From positions 10,292,001 through 10,356,000 of the forward strand of contig OZ199840.1 in assembly GCA_964304625.1 (NCBI GenBank): a stretch of 64,000 bases of DNA, read 5' to 3'. How positions within the stretch are numbered: the first letter of the stretch is position 1; every line of letters starts with the position of its first letter. Source of the stretch: Kudoa neothunni (Eukaryota > Cnidaria). The position numbers and the translations under genes are program-made. Below, in pieces: positions 25,667-37,457 of the stretch. Under the pieces are notes generated by a model, which worked only from the letters and a program-made list of their open reading frames with translations, searched no databases and was not told where the DNA came from.

Positions 25667-26264
25667 TCAGCTACTTAGAAGATTACATAATCCAAGATTT
25701 GGATATAATTTTAAGTTATATTAATAAATACATATATTTGCTGGGAATAAACATTACGTATTTTTTTTAAATATTCGTCAATTTTAATTCTAATTAATGA
25801 CAATATGAATATTTTTGAAAATATAAAAAATTAATATGTTGTTGTACAATGAATTTTAGAAGGTAAAAGTATATTATTGAGGAGTTAACTTACCTTGAGT
25901 GTTAAATAATCTTATAAAAAGATCATTTAACCAATGTATTTGAAATTAGAGAAATACGATAATTTTCTATTCAAAATACATATATAATATTTAAGTACAA
26001 ATAGTATGAAATAACTAGTCATATTGTTTGAATGAAATATTATTATATATCCCACAAATATCTGCAAAAATTGCATGTCATTTTGGTGACTAATTTTATT
26101 TATTTAATATTTAATTAATGTCACGGTAAGTATTCATGTAAACAAATTACGCATCTCGTCCATAGCAACTTCTTTAAATCAGACAAATGACGAATAGAAA
26201 GTAATGACCAAAATTAACTTATAAACATAGAAAACGGATAAAAGCAAAGTGGGGTTACAATAAA

Positions 26265-26460
26265 AGAGCGGCCTGGATAGTCGCCAGTGGTTGAAGGGAA
26301 AGGTTTCCGCCGATGTCTTTCAGGCTCGAATCCGCTTTGTACCACGGAGGCATGTGAAGTTTGAAGTTTAATGAAGGGTTGTTCTGTTACATTGGTCTTT
26401 CAGTTAAATACGACCCATATGATATGTAGATTTACGTACATATGTACATACATATTAGTG
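26265..26460 (+). mobile_element. tRNA-derived SINE
   Basis: A GC-richer head (26265-26355) has a tRNA-like A box (TGGATAGTCGCCAGTGG, 26274-26290) and a nearly ideal B box (GGCTCGAATCC, 26323-26333) about 35-50 bp apart, as in RNA polymerase III internal promoters. A non-tRNA body follows. The head does not fold into a full cloverleaf that I can defend, so a SINE is likelier than a working tRNA gene. The 3' end is uncertain. Confidence 0.6.
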
Positions 26461-27594
26461 TTATGTACTCACCCAAAAATAAAAAATAAGGCATACTACA
26501 CATCAAAAGTAGTATGACCTCATCCGTACATCCATACAATGAAAGATAGATTCTGATGAGAGCAGCAGAGTTTGTTTGAGGAAGGATAATACAAATAAAA
26601 CACGCGTTCACTCACAGATTTCACTGTCCAGAAATTACAGAATAAAGTTGGGCTGTGACTTTACTAACTACCGTCACTATTACTTACTACTACTATTGCT
26701 ACACTTTCAGCTAGCCCCTAATAAATAAGACCTTATGCATGAACAACATGAAGAGTGTTTAAGCATCAACTGCGGAAACCTCAGAAATGCCCCTCGACCA
26801 GTGACCCAGTAAGCTGCTAATAAAAGTGGTTTTCGGACCATTTTGTTAATGTATAAAACCCTTAACAAAGATATGCATAAAAAACATTACTTATAAAGAT
26901 GAAGATAAAAATAAATATTTGAGTTTTTATAAACTTGAACTGCATTGTTTAATTTATATATGTTATTTAATTTATTTACAATGACTAATTCATGATTTTA
27001 ATTGCATTTCCCAAACGTTAAAAAGACCTATGTATCATTATAATGAGGCAATATTTTTAAATCATTTTTGTAAAAATCTATAATATTATGATTATTTGAA
27101 TTTATTAATTAAAAAAATTGGGACTTTAATGAGTTAGGTAATTTATTCCTATTAAATATATCCCCCAAAATTCTTTGTTTTAGATAAATATGCCAAAAAA
27201 TTGATTTTTTGGTCGAATTTCTACAACATTTTAAATTTATTTAATATAATATATATTAAAATTTATTATTTGAATTTTAAAATAATATAACAATAATTTG
27301 TTCTATTAAAAAAAAATATTTACTCTAATTTTATGATACTATAATTATATAATATTATTTTTTGATTACTGTAATTACAAAAGGAGTACTGAGATGAAAA
27401 AGTATATAGTAGATTAGCGAATCAACTAGTAAGGTAACAAGGTTATGAATAAAAGCGTTTATTAAGTTGATTCACTAGGCCAACACTATTCAGAAAAGTT
27501 ATTCACCATAGATACTGGTTGATAGATTTATATTGTTGGTATAATTGAAACTTTATCTTGAAATTTACGACCACAAAAACGCATTTAAAAATTG

Positions 27595-28913
27595 ATGGTA
27601 AGATTAAGAGTTGCGAGTGGTTGGCGGTTCGTTTTGGCTGTGCTTGCACTGATTTTATGGTCGGTAAGTTGCAGTTTATATAAACAAAAGAGAGAAGTTG
27701 CCTTATCGAGCTCGAATACATTTCTAAACAATGATGAAACTTATTTCGAAAGTAACCTATTAAATTTATAATATCTAATATTTATACAATTAATTATCAG
27801 AAAAACTTGTATTATACTACAATTTCGATAACTCGGATGATATCATTCAAAATAAAGCCTTTGATAGTTCAAAGTATGAGAATCACGGGATATTTCGAAG
27901 CGGGGCACTCACAATTAATGTAAATGTTGCCCCTTTTTCTAATTGAAATCCTCATGTTTTATATAGATACCAAAAAGCACATGCAAGAACGCAGCCTACC
28001 TATTTTGCTCCGATATACGATTAGAAGGTAACACATTTCAAGCCAAACCAATTTACGGCCTAACCATTACTGCCTGGATAATTCTGTTGGATAAACGAGG
28101 ACCGAGGTCGATATTTGAGATATTAGGCGAAAAAACTACTCACCCGTCGTACCATCTCGAGGTATTTTACAATTAGCCATTTTCAAAACATACACAACTA
28201 ATATTTGTCCTATTCACACCGACATTGGATAGATTAACTCAAACCTGCTGTATTGGTATCACAGGAACCCGGAAACCAGTAAACAAGTTTTCAGTGTAGT
28301 AGCTGAAGGAATAGTCACAAGTATTATTTTGAGGTCTGAATTAATATTTGATTTTGTCTAAGAGACGTGGATCCATATAGCTGCCACATACAACCAAACC
28401 ACTGGGATTGGTCAATTGTTTATTAACGGAGTGGTGACTAATCGAACAATTGGCCGTGGTGTTCTATCGAGAGATTGGAGTAGTTTGGTTCATGTAGGTA
28501 GTTCCAATTGTCGTGAACAATTTGGTGGTTTTCTGGACGATTTTCGTATATACAATTATGCGTTACGTTCCAACGAGATAATTGATGTGATGAGAAATTG
28601 CTCATTTGCGGAAAAAGGTCCTAACTTCGAGACCAACCCAGGTAATAAATACCATACATTTTTATATTGAATCTAATTTCTAATACTTTTACATTCCACT
28701 CAGTAGATGTTCTTCAAGTGCCGTCAATTGAAAAACGCACCAAAATCACAAACTCCCTTTCCACAAATAATCAAACTGATGTGAAAACTATCCTTCCAAC
28801 TAACAACCAAACACCCATTCCAAACAATGGTGAGTATATTATTTTTGCTAATATTTTTATTGAAATATTCTGTGTTTATAGATAAAAACAACATCAATAA
28901 CAGTCATCCCTAG
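27595..28913 (+). CDS. Secreted LamG-domain (concanavalin-like lectin) protein, seven exons (331 aa)
   Basis: Exons: 27595-27751, 27801-27919, 27967-28161, 28233-28320, 28363-28641, 28704-28829, 28882-28913. Phases are consistent throughout and the total is 332 codons with the stop. The N-terminus has a basic start and a hydrophobic run (WRFVLAVLALILWSVSC), a clear signal peptide. A LamG_3-type jelly-roll domain follows (about residues 53-280): LVLYYNFDNSDD, DSSKYENHG, LTITAWI, WIHIAATYN, QLFINGVV, VGSSN, GFLDDFRIYNYAL. The tail is short and rich in Asn/Thr/Pro (LSTNNQTDVKT, ILPTNNQTPIPNN), with several N-glycosylation motifs and no membrane span. Such domains bind carbohydrate or protein ligands; the ligand cannot be read from sequence. 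The gene looks intact. The exon 4 donor could be placed elsewhere, but the chosen site gives the best domain continuity (VTKTWIHIAATYN). Confidence 0.85.
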
Positions 28914-29275
28914 AGATTACAGTTATTTTTTATGAAAATATTATTGTGATAATTTGTCTACCAATCGGAATTTTATTGCTATAGTGAATTCAATAATAAA
29001 TCAACAAGTATATGTAAAATTAATAACCAGAAAAATTTTCTCATGAAAAACATATTTTAAGAAATAATAACAACCATTTATGTGGGATCTCTCGTTGACT
29101 GTGTATTGTAGCTAATTAATCCATTGTGCGATATTTATGTTTTCTCATTCTTTTTTGTTCCCTTACTTTTTAATTTTAACCTATAAAAATAATATAATAA
29201 ATTCTAATGATTAATTTATTAAAATATCGCTTGAATGATCATAAAAATACTTATTAGGAGTTTTATAACAGGAAA

Positions 29276-32176
29276 TTACATTGTGGCTATTCTCTTAAAG
29301 TATTGCCGATCAAACTTCTTGGCTTTAGTGTCTTGTTCCGATTCCATTTCGCTACTACTTTCACTGGAGAACTGTTCATTTTGATCCTCATGATCCCAAT
29401 TGAATAAATGATAATTCAATTTTTTGTTGTCTTCAAAACATTATATAAAAAGAAAATAATATAAATAGATACATATTTTATCTCGAAGACATTTCTTTAA
29501 TCGATTACAATAAGACCCAATTTGATGATACTGTTTTGATTTGAGTAATAATCGTACTATACTGAACATGTTTTTTGCCAGCATATTTACATCCCTTGGC
29601 AACCGACAATGATACCAATTGTACGATAGTGTATAGAAAGATAATGCATTTTCGTATTGAGAAAAGGATTCGCTCAATCGTCCAAAATTATGGCACACAA
29701 TAGGATAGAGTGCACCGGCCAAATTTTGAACGTTACTTCCCCCAGAGCCTGTCGTGTCAGCCACTTTTTCCAACAACTCATAGCTGTACTTGTAACACAT
29801 CAATGTGGCTGTCTTCTCATTTAAGTAGTAATAGATGTTACCGAGATTGATGTGGTTGACTACTTTCAACAGGGGGAGAATTGAGAGCGGTTTCTATGAG
29901 TGAATTATCAACATTATGACTAAATCAACTAAAGCGAATCTAACATTGGATTATTCCTATAGAAATACGTCATTTTATTTGCAATAAAAATTCTTTTATT
30001 ATTATTATTATTATTATTAAAGTATCAGAATATTACAATTTAAGCACACATTTTTCCTTCTTAATTCTACTTTACTTAAATATAAAAATTATGCTTATTT
30101 TAATTCATATATAATTTTCTGTATTATATAAAATAAATCGTAAAATTAACTTTGACAAAAAGGATAAATATCCGTTAGAGCTTATAGCTTAGTTATAAGT
30201 AAGTTATAGCTTAATGAGCAATTTAAACTGCAATTCACGTATGGGTATACAACCATTTTGCTCACCCAAGGTATATCTCATATTTAATTCAGCTGAATTT
30301 TATTTTATTTCCAAGTTAAAATGATTGAAATTCGAAAAACAAGTTATGATAAGAATAAAAAATTTAATAACGCCTAGGTAGAAAAATATTGTTTTATTCT
30401 AACAGAGAACGAATATTATTTATTTGCTATATCATTCGTTATTCAATTTAAAACATTTAGTAAATTTATTATTTATGTATTCTTTTGAATATTGCGTTTC
30501 GAAATTAATGGATTTATCAAAAGTGTGAGCTGAAACTTTAGTTTTAAATTTTCTGTCCCTGGAAGTTTTCGAAGATTCAAATTTTTTCCCCAGGCTCCAA
30601 AAGTTGGTGCATCACTGAACTAAAGACTTCCGGGGTCCAATGAACCTCACAACGCTTTTTGGTCAATATGTCTTAAAAATAAAAAAAATTAAATGCACAA
30701 ATATTATTCATTGTAGTCGCATAAAAATCTGGAAATATGAAATTAATCGATTAATAATTATTTTTTGTAAGGATTTGATTATTCACAAATAATTAAAAAT
30801 TAAAACAGATATGGTAAACTTTCATTTAAACATAAAAAATAAATTTATCGAATCATAAAAAGTAAATAACATCTATTTGAATAAATTTAATAATTATATG
30901 CGGTCCTTTCAAAAATGAAATCTTCCAAAAAATTGATCTATTTGATTAATCTTCACAAATTATGTTTGCGAAAAGAGGAAAATCAATCTAACATGTTTTT
31001 AACGTGCTGAGTACAGCAGAATGTAGGGCCAGGTGGTTTTTTTTCATGATACCTACTGCTCCGATTCTGGATATTATCGCTGTACTAAAACCTCACATAA
31101 TACCACTTTTACTGATTATTGGGTCTTCAATGTGTCCACATTCCACAGATTCAATGGATCGTTAAGATGATTCCATATAGTTTCCTTCAAATTCACTTCC
31201 TAACGATTGAAATTCATCAATACATTCATTGGTTTCATTCTGTTTTTGTGTAGGCAAGCGGAGTTGTGTGGTATTATGTGAACAGAGTAACAATACTTTA
31301 GAATATTATATTTAATATTTTTACTAAAAAATATTAATCATTTAGTTGATTCACATGAATTTTTTATTTCTCAATAATTTAAGATAATTCAGCAAAGGTT
31401 TTATATAACAATTCCTCCCGATCGAAACATAGTACCGGCGAGATTGATTATAATGGATTAATTCCACAAAAGTTTGGTTGTTTTCTTCAAATTTAGTCGA
31501 CAGAAATTTTTGTAACTGAACCAGCCGATATATCAATATTTATTAAGTTAATTCATCAAATAAAAAACTACGGTCTTTTTACCCCGAAAGTCTGAAGGTT
31601 GGTCGTTTCGGCTGATTTTAGAGGGTTAAAAAATATCATTATTCGTCAATAATAATTCCTAGTTTAATAATTTCAATTATAACAAATGGATAAAAAAAAG
31701 TTATTTTATTTCTTACAATGAAACTTTAAAATTTTATTTCACATGTTTTAATGAACTATCACCCTCAAATTTTTATCACAAACAAAACTTGGCTTTATTA
31801 TATATCAATTTAAGAATAAATTAACCCCTACCTGGTCCTTGTAGAGATATTCCATTTCATTTATAAAATATTCTTTGGCCTCCACATACAAGTTGAGTCG
31901 CACATGAATCAATGCCATGTAACTGTACATTTTTGCTAGTTTTAGGTTGTTTTTTCCTTCATCAGATTGAATTTTTTCAAGGAAGAATGCTTTCAATGAA
32001 TAAATTGTCGTGGGCGACTGGATCTCATACCTATAAACAAATCCCCAAAGCTCATTTACCATTGTATATTCGACTCACAGTTACCCCATGATATTCTTAT
32101 AGTTGTTCAAATCATAGGTCCAAAGATTGTTTTTAATTTTCTCAAAGAAATTAGTCTTATCCTCCTTAGCCGACAT
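29276..32176 (-). CDS. TPR-like helical-repeat protein, four exons (288 aa)
   Basis: Exons: 32176-32085, 32030-31832, 29893-29473, 29430-29276, all in consistent phase, 289 codons with the stop. The start gives MSAKEDKTNFFEKI. TPR-like helix pairs are visible: AKMYSYMALIHVRLNLYVEA, HINLGNIYYYLNEKTATLMC, CHNFGRLSESFSQYENALSF. The C-terminus is acidic (SSESSSEMESEQD) and ends in FKRIATM. No signal peptide or membrane span, so it is probably a cytosolic scaffold. I cannot place it in a named family. Exons 2 and 3 are separated by a 1.9-kb intron that holds transposon debris; the other introns are 42-54 nt. EMC4 lies 187 bp upstream on the same strand. Confidence 0.8.
29894..31831 (-). other. Long intron of the TPR-like gene with TE debris
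   Basis: The intron is about 1.94 kb, against 42-54 nt for its neighbours. It carries the TTAA-type transposon end TTAGAGGG-TTAA at 31618-31629. Just left of it, a decayed minus-strand open piece (31536-31351; LVQLQKFLSTKF, KPLLNYLKLLRNKKF) is followed by an acidic-looking stretch near 31140-31250. This suggests a damaged TTAA-type element that lengthened the intron. The remainder is AT-rich, with an (ATT)n run at about 29996-30020. Confidence 0.6.
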
Positions 32177-32362
32177 TCGACCTAGCAACACACCGCCCAA
32201 CCGTTGCGCCTCTGTAAACAATTACGAATGCGCCTCCTTATCCACTGACATTATACACGCAACATAACAGCTTGCATTCAAGCATCCCAAAAAATACACA
32301 AGTTTAATCAACACAAATATATTCTAATAGAAAATCCCAATTGAGAAATTCCCATGTCGAAT

Positions 32363-32965
32363 TCAACCAAAAATTGATAACCTCAGAAGCTACACACACA
32401 TTTTAATTGAAAATCAAATGAGAAAAATAATAACAATAATCGCCTTACTGATTGATGGGGCTGAATAAGTGGCTCAAATACGGACCAACTGTTCGCGTCC
32501 AATTGTATCAACCCAATCGACATACATTTGTACAACACCAAACAAAATGTCAACACCTGTCCCAATATATACACCAACAAATGTAAAACTTTGTATGGAC
32601 CATTCAACTTGGAGAATACTATTATTATTTAATTAATTAATTAATAATAATAAAAATTTCGAATAATAACCCACCTTCATCTATACAATAAAGACATTTC
32701 AACGGTTTGAAAATATTCATTAATATCATCATTATAGGGAATATAGAAATTGTATTGCCGGATAACCACAACATAATCCCTGTTCCAATCAACCCATTTA
32801 ATGGTTCACATGCCAATGACAATGATTTCTGAACAAAAAAAATAAATTCTTCTATCCACCTTCAAACATAATTTCATTTTACTTGATTAATCAATGCTTG
32901 ATCGGAGGACGACTTTCTCTAAAAACCAACTTAACACAGCATATCCTCAACGACTTTACAGTCAT
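32363..32965 (-). CDS. EMC4: EMC4, ER membrane protein complex subunit 4 (130 aa)
   Basis: EMC4 (TMEM85) is a subunit of the ER membrane protein complex, which inserts tail-anchored and multipass proteins. Exons: 32965-32960, 32918-32883, 32828-32675, 32618-32449, 32389-32363; phases agree, 131 codons with the stop. The signature GNTISIFPIMMILM, then FKPLKCLY, and the second hydrophobic segment LVYILGQVLTFCLVLYKCMS followed by IGL match the family (human GNTISIFPTMM and LAVYKCQSMGLL, from memory). Human EMC4 is 183 aa; the shortfall is almost all N-terminal, where only MTRKSSSDQALINQ precedes the conserved part. The first coding exon is 6 nt (ATG ACT); this is the least certain part, and extra upstream exons are possible. 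Introns are 41-59 nt. Confidence 0.9.
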
Positions 32966-34352
32966 TGTGGTGTTGATTAGATCACAATACACCTTTTCTG
33001 GATTATCATCTATAATTTAGGTTTTATTTGGTTTGCAACTAGCGCAAATTAATACTTTCAACGAGTTCGGTTGAACCGGTCATGAGTATGTTAAAAAATT
33101 CTGATCCTCACTGCGCTTGCGCATTGAATTTTTTTTCATTATTGATAAAATAATGTGTTCCTTAGTGCACCTCATTATTGTCATGTTATTCTTGGTGGAA
33201 TAAAAAAATTATTTAGGTTGTTAAAATATCTGTTTGTAATCATGGAAACGTCGGAGATTTTTATAGTTTCTGCTATCTTGCTTGCGCAACATTATTTTTA
33301 ACAAAAAGTAACATTATCTTAGGTATCTGTTAAACCAGCTCAACGATAAAAAATATTCAGCAATAAATTTCCAGAAAAATACAGGATATTTTAACCTTAT
33401 CTTATTATGTTTATTATTAGGAAACGGAATATTGTGCGTGAGGGTTTAAAAAATAGAGTATCGAGAATTAATCTAAATTATAATATCAAGAATTAAATAT
33501 CCTACTGAGAATTGTATGCAGTAAGTCAAAGTGCCGAGATAACGCCTAGGATTTCAATAACTATACGCTTATTTTGTTAAACTCAATATTGTGATAAAAT
33601 TATTTAAAATTAGAGGCTACGTTTTGAAGTTATGGAAATTTAACCCTCTAATCCAATGAATTTGGGGTAGATTTTTTCCCTCAACAAAAAATTGTTGGTT
33701 GTATACAGTAAGAAACCAATTTCATGCATTTGCGTGCACAATTATTTCAGAAAAAATTGAGATTTAATAATAATTAAATTGCGTTAATAAAGATTAGTTA
33801 ATTATATATTAATTTTAAAACGATAATTAAAACTCGAGAACGTGTTAACAGCACAAAAATATTTTTCAACCATCTATGAAATACTCTTCTTGTTGCTATC
33901 GGTAGAATACGGCAGTTTCGTCTACATTGTAAATAAAATTTTCAGAGTATCTCTTAAAAATGGTCTGATTTGATTGGTCTATTATGAAGTAGTTTTAGGT
34001 GTAGCTTCAACAGATTAGCTAATAAAATTTTATTTTTTTAAAACAACGAAACCCTCAACAAATTGCACATGAAGGTAAAAATTTCGATTTGGCTAATTGA
34101 TTTCTCTTGATGATTATTGTGACGACGCTTACTACAATCTTTCTGATTCGTGTCCACACATATACATCTTCATCAATAGAATTAAATTGTCCTTCATGCA
34201 AATAATTTCTATTTTTAGATTCTACAAAAATTTATAGGTTTTGATTATTTTATTTTTCATCTCTAGGATGCCATTAGGAGTCGAAATACTAGATATTTAA
34301 AATGTGATATAGTGACAGTTTTTGGGTCATTACATTGAAGACTTTCATAATA
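32966..34352. other. Intergenic with one TTAA-type transposon end
   Basis: At 33640-33650 TTAA-CCCTCTAATCC begins a stretch continuing AATTTGGGGTAGATT. It matches the ends of other TTAA elements here (for example the complement of 52890-52924). No partner end could be fixed. No gene was seen. Confidence 0.4.
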
Positions 34353-35513
34353 CAGTAGTGTATGGATCTAATGAAAAAATGCCTCGAGCGCAGTGCTTAA
34401 TCTGAACTTGGCAAAAAATAATGGATGGAGCGTCAATTTTAGAAAAACAAAATCATTTTACACTACAAAGAAACTCTAAATTATAAGTTTTTATGAGTTT
34501 ATATCATATAATAAAAATGCTAAGTTCCAAGCGATTATTTTATTTGCCAATAAAATAGCACGATAATAACAAGGTCTAATGTCCAGTTCCATTTTTGTAT
34601 CTTTTCCTGAAAAATAGAATAGAAAACTCACTATTTCTAAGAAAGAAAATTTTATTAATTCTCTACTATTTATTAACCCTCCAAAAAATATTTGTCCAAT
34701 GTAACACTGCTACTTTTCTTCAAACACAACCAGCGTGCTTCAGCCATCGGATCATGGAATTGTTAAAGTTTTAAAATGTTACACAAAATAAATCTAATTA
34801 CGTCGTTTATACAGCAGATCGAAATTAAAAATGGTGGCTATATTGTAACTAATGTATAAGATGTTATTCAGTTGACAATCAAATTATGAGAATATATTAA
34901 AACGGAAGCCACAGTTAACTGCTATAGGAAATCAATTGTCCTCTCTGAAAATCCACAAAGTGATGAGTGATGATTCCTAAGATGTTCTTGATGATGATCA
35001 ATTTAAACATGACACAATTAAGCTGACTGAAGAGGAGAAATCATTATAATTAATAAATATTATTGATGAAACTCTTGATAACAACACAGACGACACCTCT
35101 GAAATTTGGACAACACCAAATTTTCCTGATTTTGACGTGGTAGATGACCACTTGGATTATATTTATAAAGTTATTATATCAAAACATGAGTAACTATATT
35201 AACGGACCAAAGTTGGAAAACTCTTTCTAAATAAAATTTTGTCAATGCACGAAAAATATCAACCGAACTTAAAATGGCCGATTCAATATTTGAACAATTT
35301 TTTCAGAACAAAAAATATAGAACGTTATTTTAATAACAAAAGATATAAAAGTTAATCTTTTCTTCACATTAATTTATTATTGATTATATCACTGATTGAA
35401 AACTGTTATTTTTCCTCCAACTCGTGCGCTACTCGAATGTGCCCAGCGCAAAAATGGATGCGACCCAGAAATTCGGAAGATGAAAACCTTTGCGTTGCAT
35501 CCATACACTACTG
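34353..35513 (+). mobile_element. pogo/Tigger-type Tc1-mariner transposon, broken
   Basis: Perfect 15-bp terminal inverted repeats (CAGTAGTGTATGGAT at 34353-34367, inverted at 35499-35513) with TA on both sides (34351-34352, 35514-35515), the Tc1/mariner target. Plus-strand remnants match the end of a pogo/Tigger DDE domain: SSNTTSVLQPSDHGIVKVLK near 34717, TEATVNCYRKS near 34905, then an acidic DDDQFKHDTIKLTEEEK segment. The frame is interrupted by several stops and shifts, and at 1.16 kb the 5' half of the transposase is missing, so it is an inactive internally deleted copy. Confidence 0.88.
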
Positions 35514-35797
35514 TACATGATTATGGAATCCAAGTTCTGTATAGGACCCAATGTCAATAGAGGGGAAGTCCGCATCCTTCCTATACACTTTTTCTTTGAC
35601 ATCTCCAATATTTATATTGATTGTTTTGATAATCTTTGTATAGGATTATATCATTATTTTTAAAGATTTCGAAATCGTTTTCAATACTCTCACTCCTCTA
35701 CGGTTTTTATCTCGCGCGTGAGAAAATATTTCCGGCAAAATTTCGCCATATCGTACGTAAAAATGGGTTCAGTCAAAAAGCGTTGTACTTTTTCCTA

Positions 35798-36360
35798 TCA
35801 ATCAATCAGATCAAAAGTAGATGCTGAATCGTTTGTTTCATTTTTCAGAACACGTCTCAAAGTAGTGAATTTCCTTAATAGTCCCGAAAACATAAGATTT
35901 CTCAGTTTCCAATCAAGGCATGTGCTGGGCTTTATCAATTGATATTTCATCTTTTCCCAAAATTTATTAACTGTCAAGTTGAAACGATGTGAAACACAAC
36001 CGAACATTGCAAAATTCCTTCGATTTACATGAGCTTTATTTACTTCGGTATTATCGGCAAAAAGAGCTGTTACTTTTTTCGAGAGTTTTTCCATAAACAT
36101 TCAAAACAAAATCTATTAATTCATAACTTTTATTTTGATTAAATGATGTTTCAGTCAAAGGAAGAGATAATGTTAACTATGAACGTGGTTTAAATCCATC
36201 TACGTTATCCGAAACAATAACACACAAAATGTGAAGTCGATTTTTCTCTAATAATTTCTTTGAACGTTCTCTTCCCCCAATTCCTTGTATTTTCACAAAT
36301 CGGCTCAAAATTTGTAAAAAGAAGTGTATGCTCATTCTCTACTAGGTTGAATGACTTCAG
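35798..36360 (-). mobile_element. hAT transposase fragment
   Basis: Minus-strand frame 36100-35798 reads FADNTEVNKAHVNRRNFAMF, then GCVSHRFNLTVNKFWEKM and LMFSGLLRKFTTLRR. This is the hAT catalytic-region pattern, in which a Cys-x-x-His-Arg-hydrophobic-Asn-Leu stretch follows the second catalytic strand. Upstream (to about 36360) the frame is broken. No terminal repeats were identified. Confidence 0.6.
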
Positions 36361-36588
36361 ATCACAACAGATCAAGTTAAGTCATCCATAAATATTGCTT
36401 TCTTCCTTTGTAATGTCTTTTTCCGGCTGAACTTTATATAAACTCCCTAATCTCAAATTAACATAGGATTAGCGAAATCAAAAAAAAACATGAAAAACAC
36501 AACAAATACAAATCTAATTTACAGTTAACTAAATTTTTTTTAACGATGATATAAAGCCATCCCATTAATCACGATTGTTTTTCCTTCT

Positions 36589-37457
36589 CTATTGAAATTC
36601 ACCGAGAAATTCGTTGATACCATCCATACTGACAGAACCATCTTTATTAACCGAAGATGTTCTGTTTCTTGGTGATATTTTATATTTGATAGCACCCCAA
36701 GTACTTTTAATTGTGTTTGTATGAGCTCCTGTAGTACTATTCGTATATTCTATACTGTGATTTACAGTGGAGATGAGTGTAGAAAGTATGTAGCGTTCCA
36801 TAACTTTTGAAGCAATCAGTTATGATAATAGAGCCAGGATATACGTACGTTTTAATCTTTTTGGTAAGAGTCTCAGTGGTTCTGTCAGGAACCTCCACCA
36901 AAAACATCTTTCGATCTGATGTCCTTTCTACACCTACACCTTCAAGAACCCATGCTCCATTAACACTACTATGACCTCTGCTATGCGCCACCTTTCAAAA
37001 TTTAGACTCATCAATCTCTACAATTATATTTTCTCCTCCAATAACTATATCCTCAAAGTAAAGACTATCTGCTACCAGCTGGCGAAGATAATGACAATAA
37101 TTGGTAATTGTTTGAGAAAAGTGTCGGGTAATTGTGCCCAGGTTAACACTTTTTACACTCACCAACCAGTAATATGAGAACTCCAAAAAAATCGTGAAGT
37201 TTAAAATTAATATTACTGAAAAATGTCGACTCAAAAATTGATACTTCTTTTCTGCGCATTTTGGAGCAACATCGCCAGTTTTTTCGATGTATACAATGGC
37301 TAGTTCCATTACATTTTATACAATTAGTTGGTGCTCTGAAGATACCAATATTGATAAGATATTGTATAGAGTTATCCTCATTACAAAAAATATTATCAAA
37401 AGATCTTCTTGGAGAAATCATTTGCGCAATTCTAGTGATAATCGGTAGATAACCCAT
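36589..37457 (-). mobile_element. Merlin (IS1016/ISXO2-like) transposase fossil
   Basis: Minus-strand pieces in several frames give the ISXO2-type DDE domain in order: IVEIDESKF (near 37000), HSSVNGAWVLEGVGVER, FLVEVPDRTTETL, GSIIITDCFKSYGTL, then NHSIEYTNSTTGAHTNTIKS and TWGAIK. An N-terminal zinc-ribbon-like part (CIKCNGTSHC) lies near 37340. Frame changes near 36770, 36990 and 37270 make it inactive. Terminal repeats were not found by eye. Confidence 0.85.

Noticed and set aside
26265-26355. Functional tRNA gene
   Set aside because: A and B boxes are present, but no convincing acceptor stem pairing closes the cloverleaf and a non-tRNA body follows directly.
34673-34690. TTAACCCTCC as another piggyBac-type terminus
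   Set aside because: It lies inside the pogo/Tigger element, immediately before its transposase remnant, and lacks the GGGGT-type block. Coincidence is likelier.
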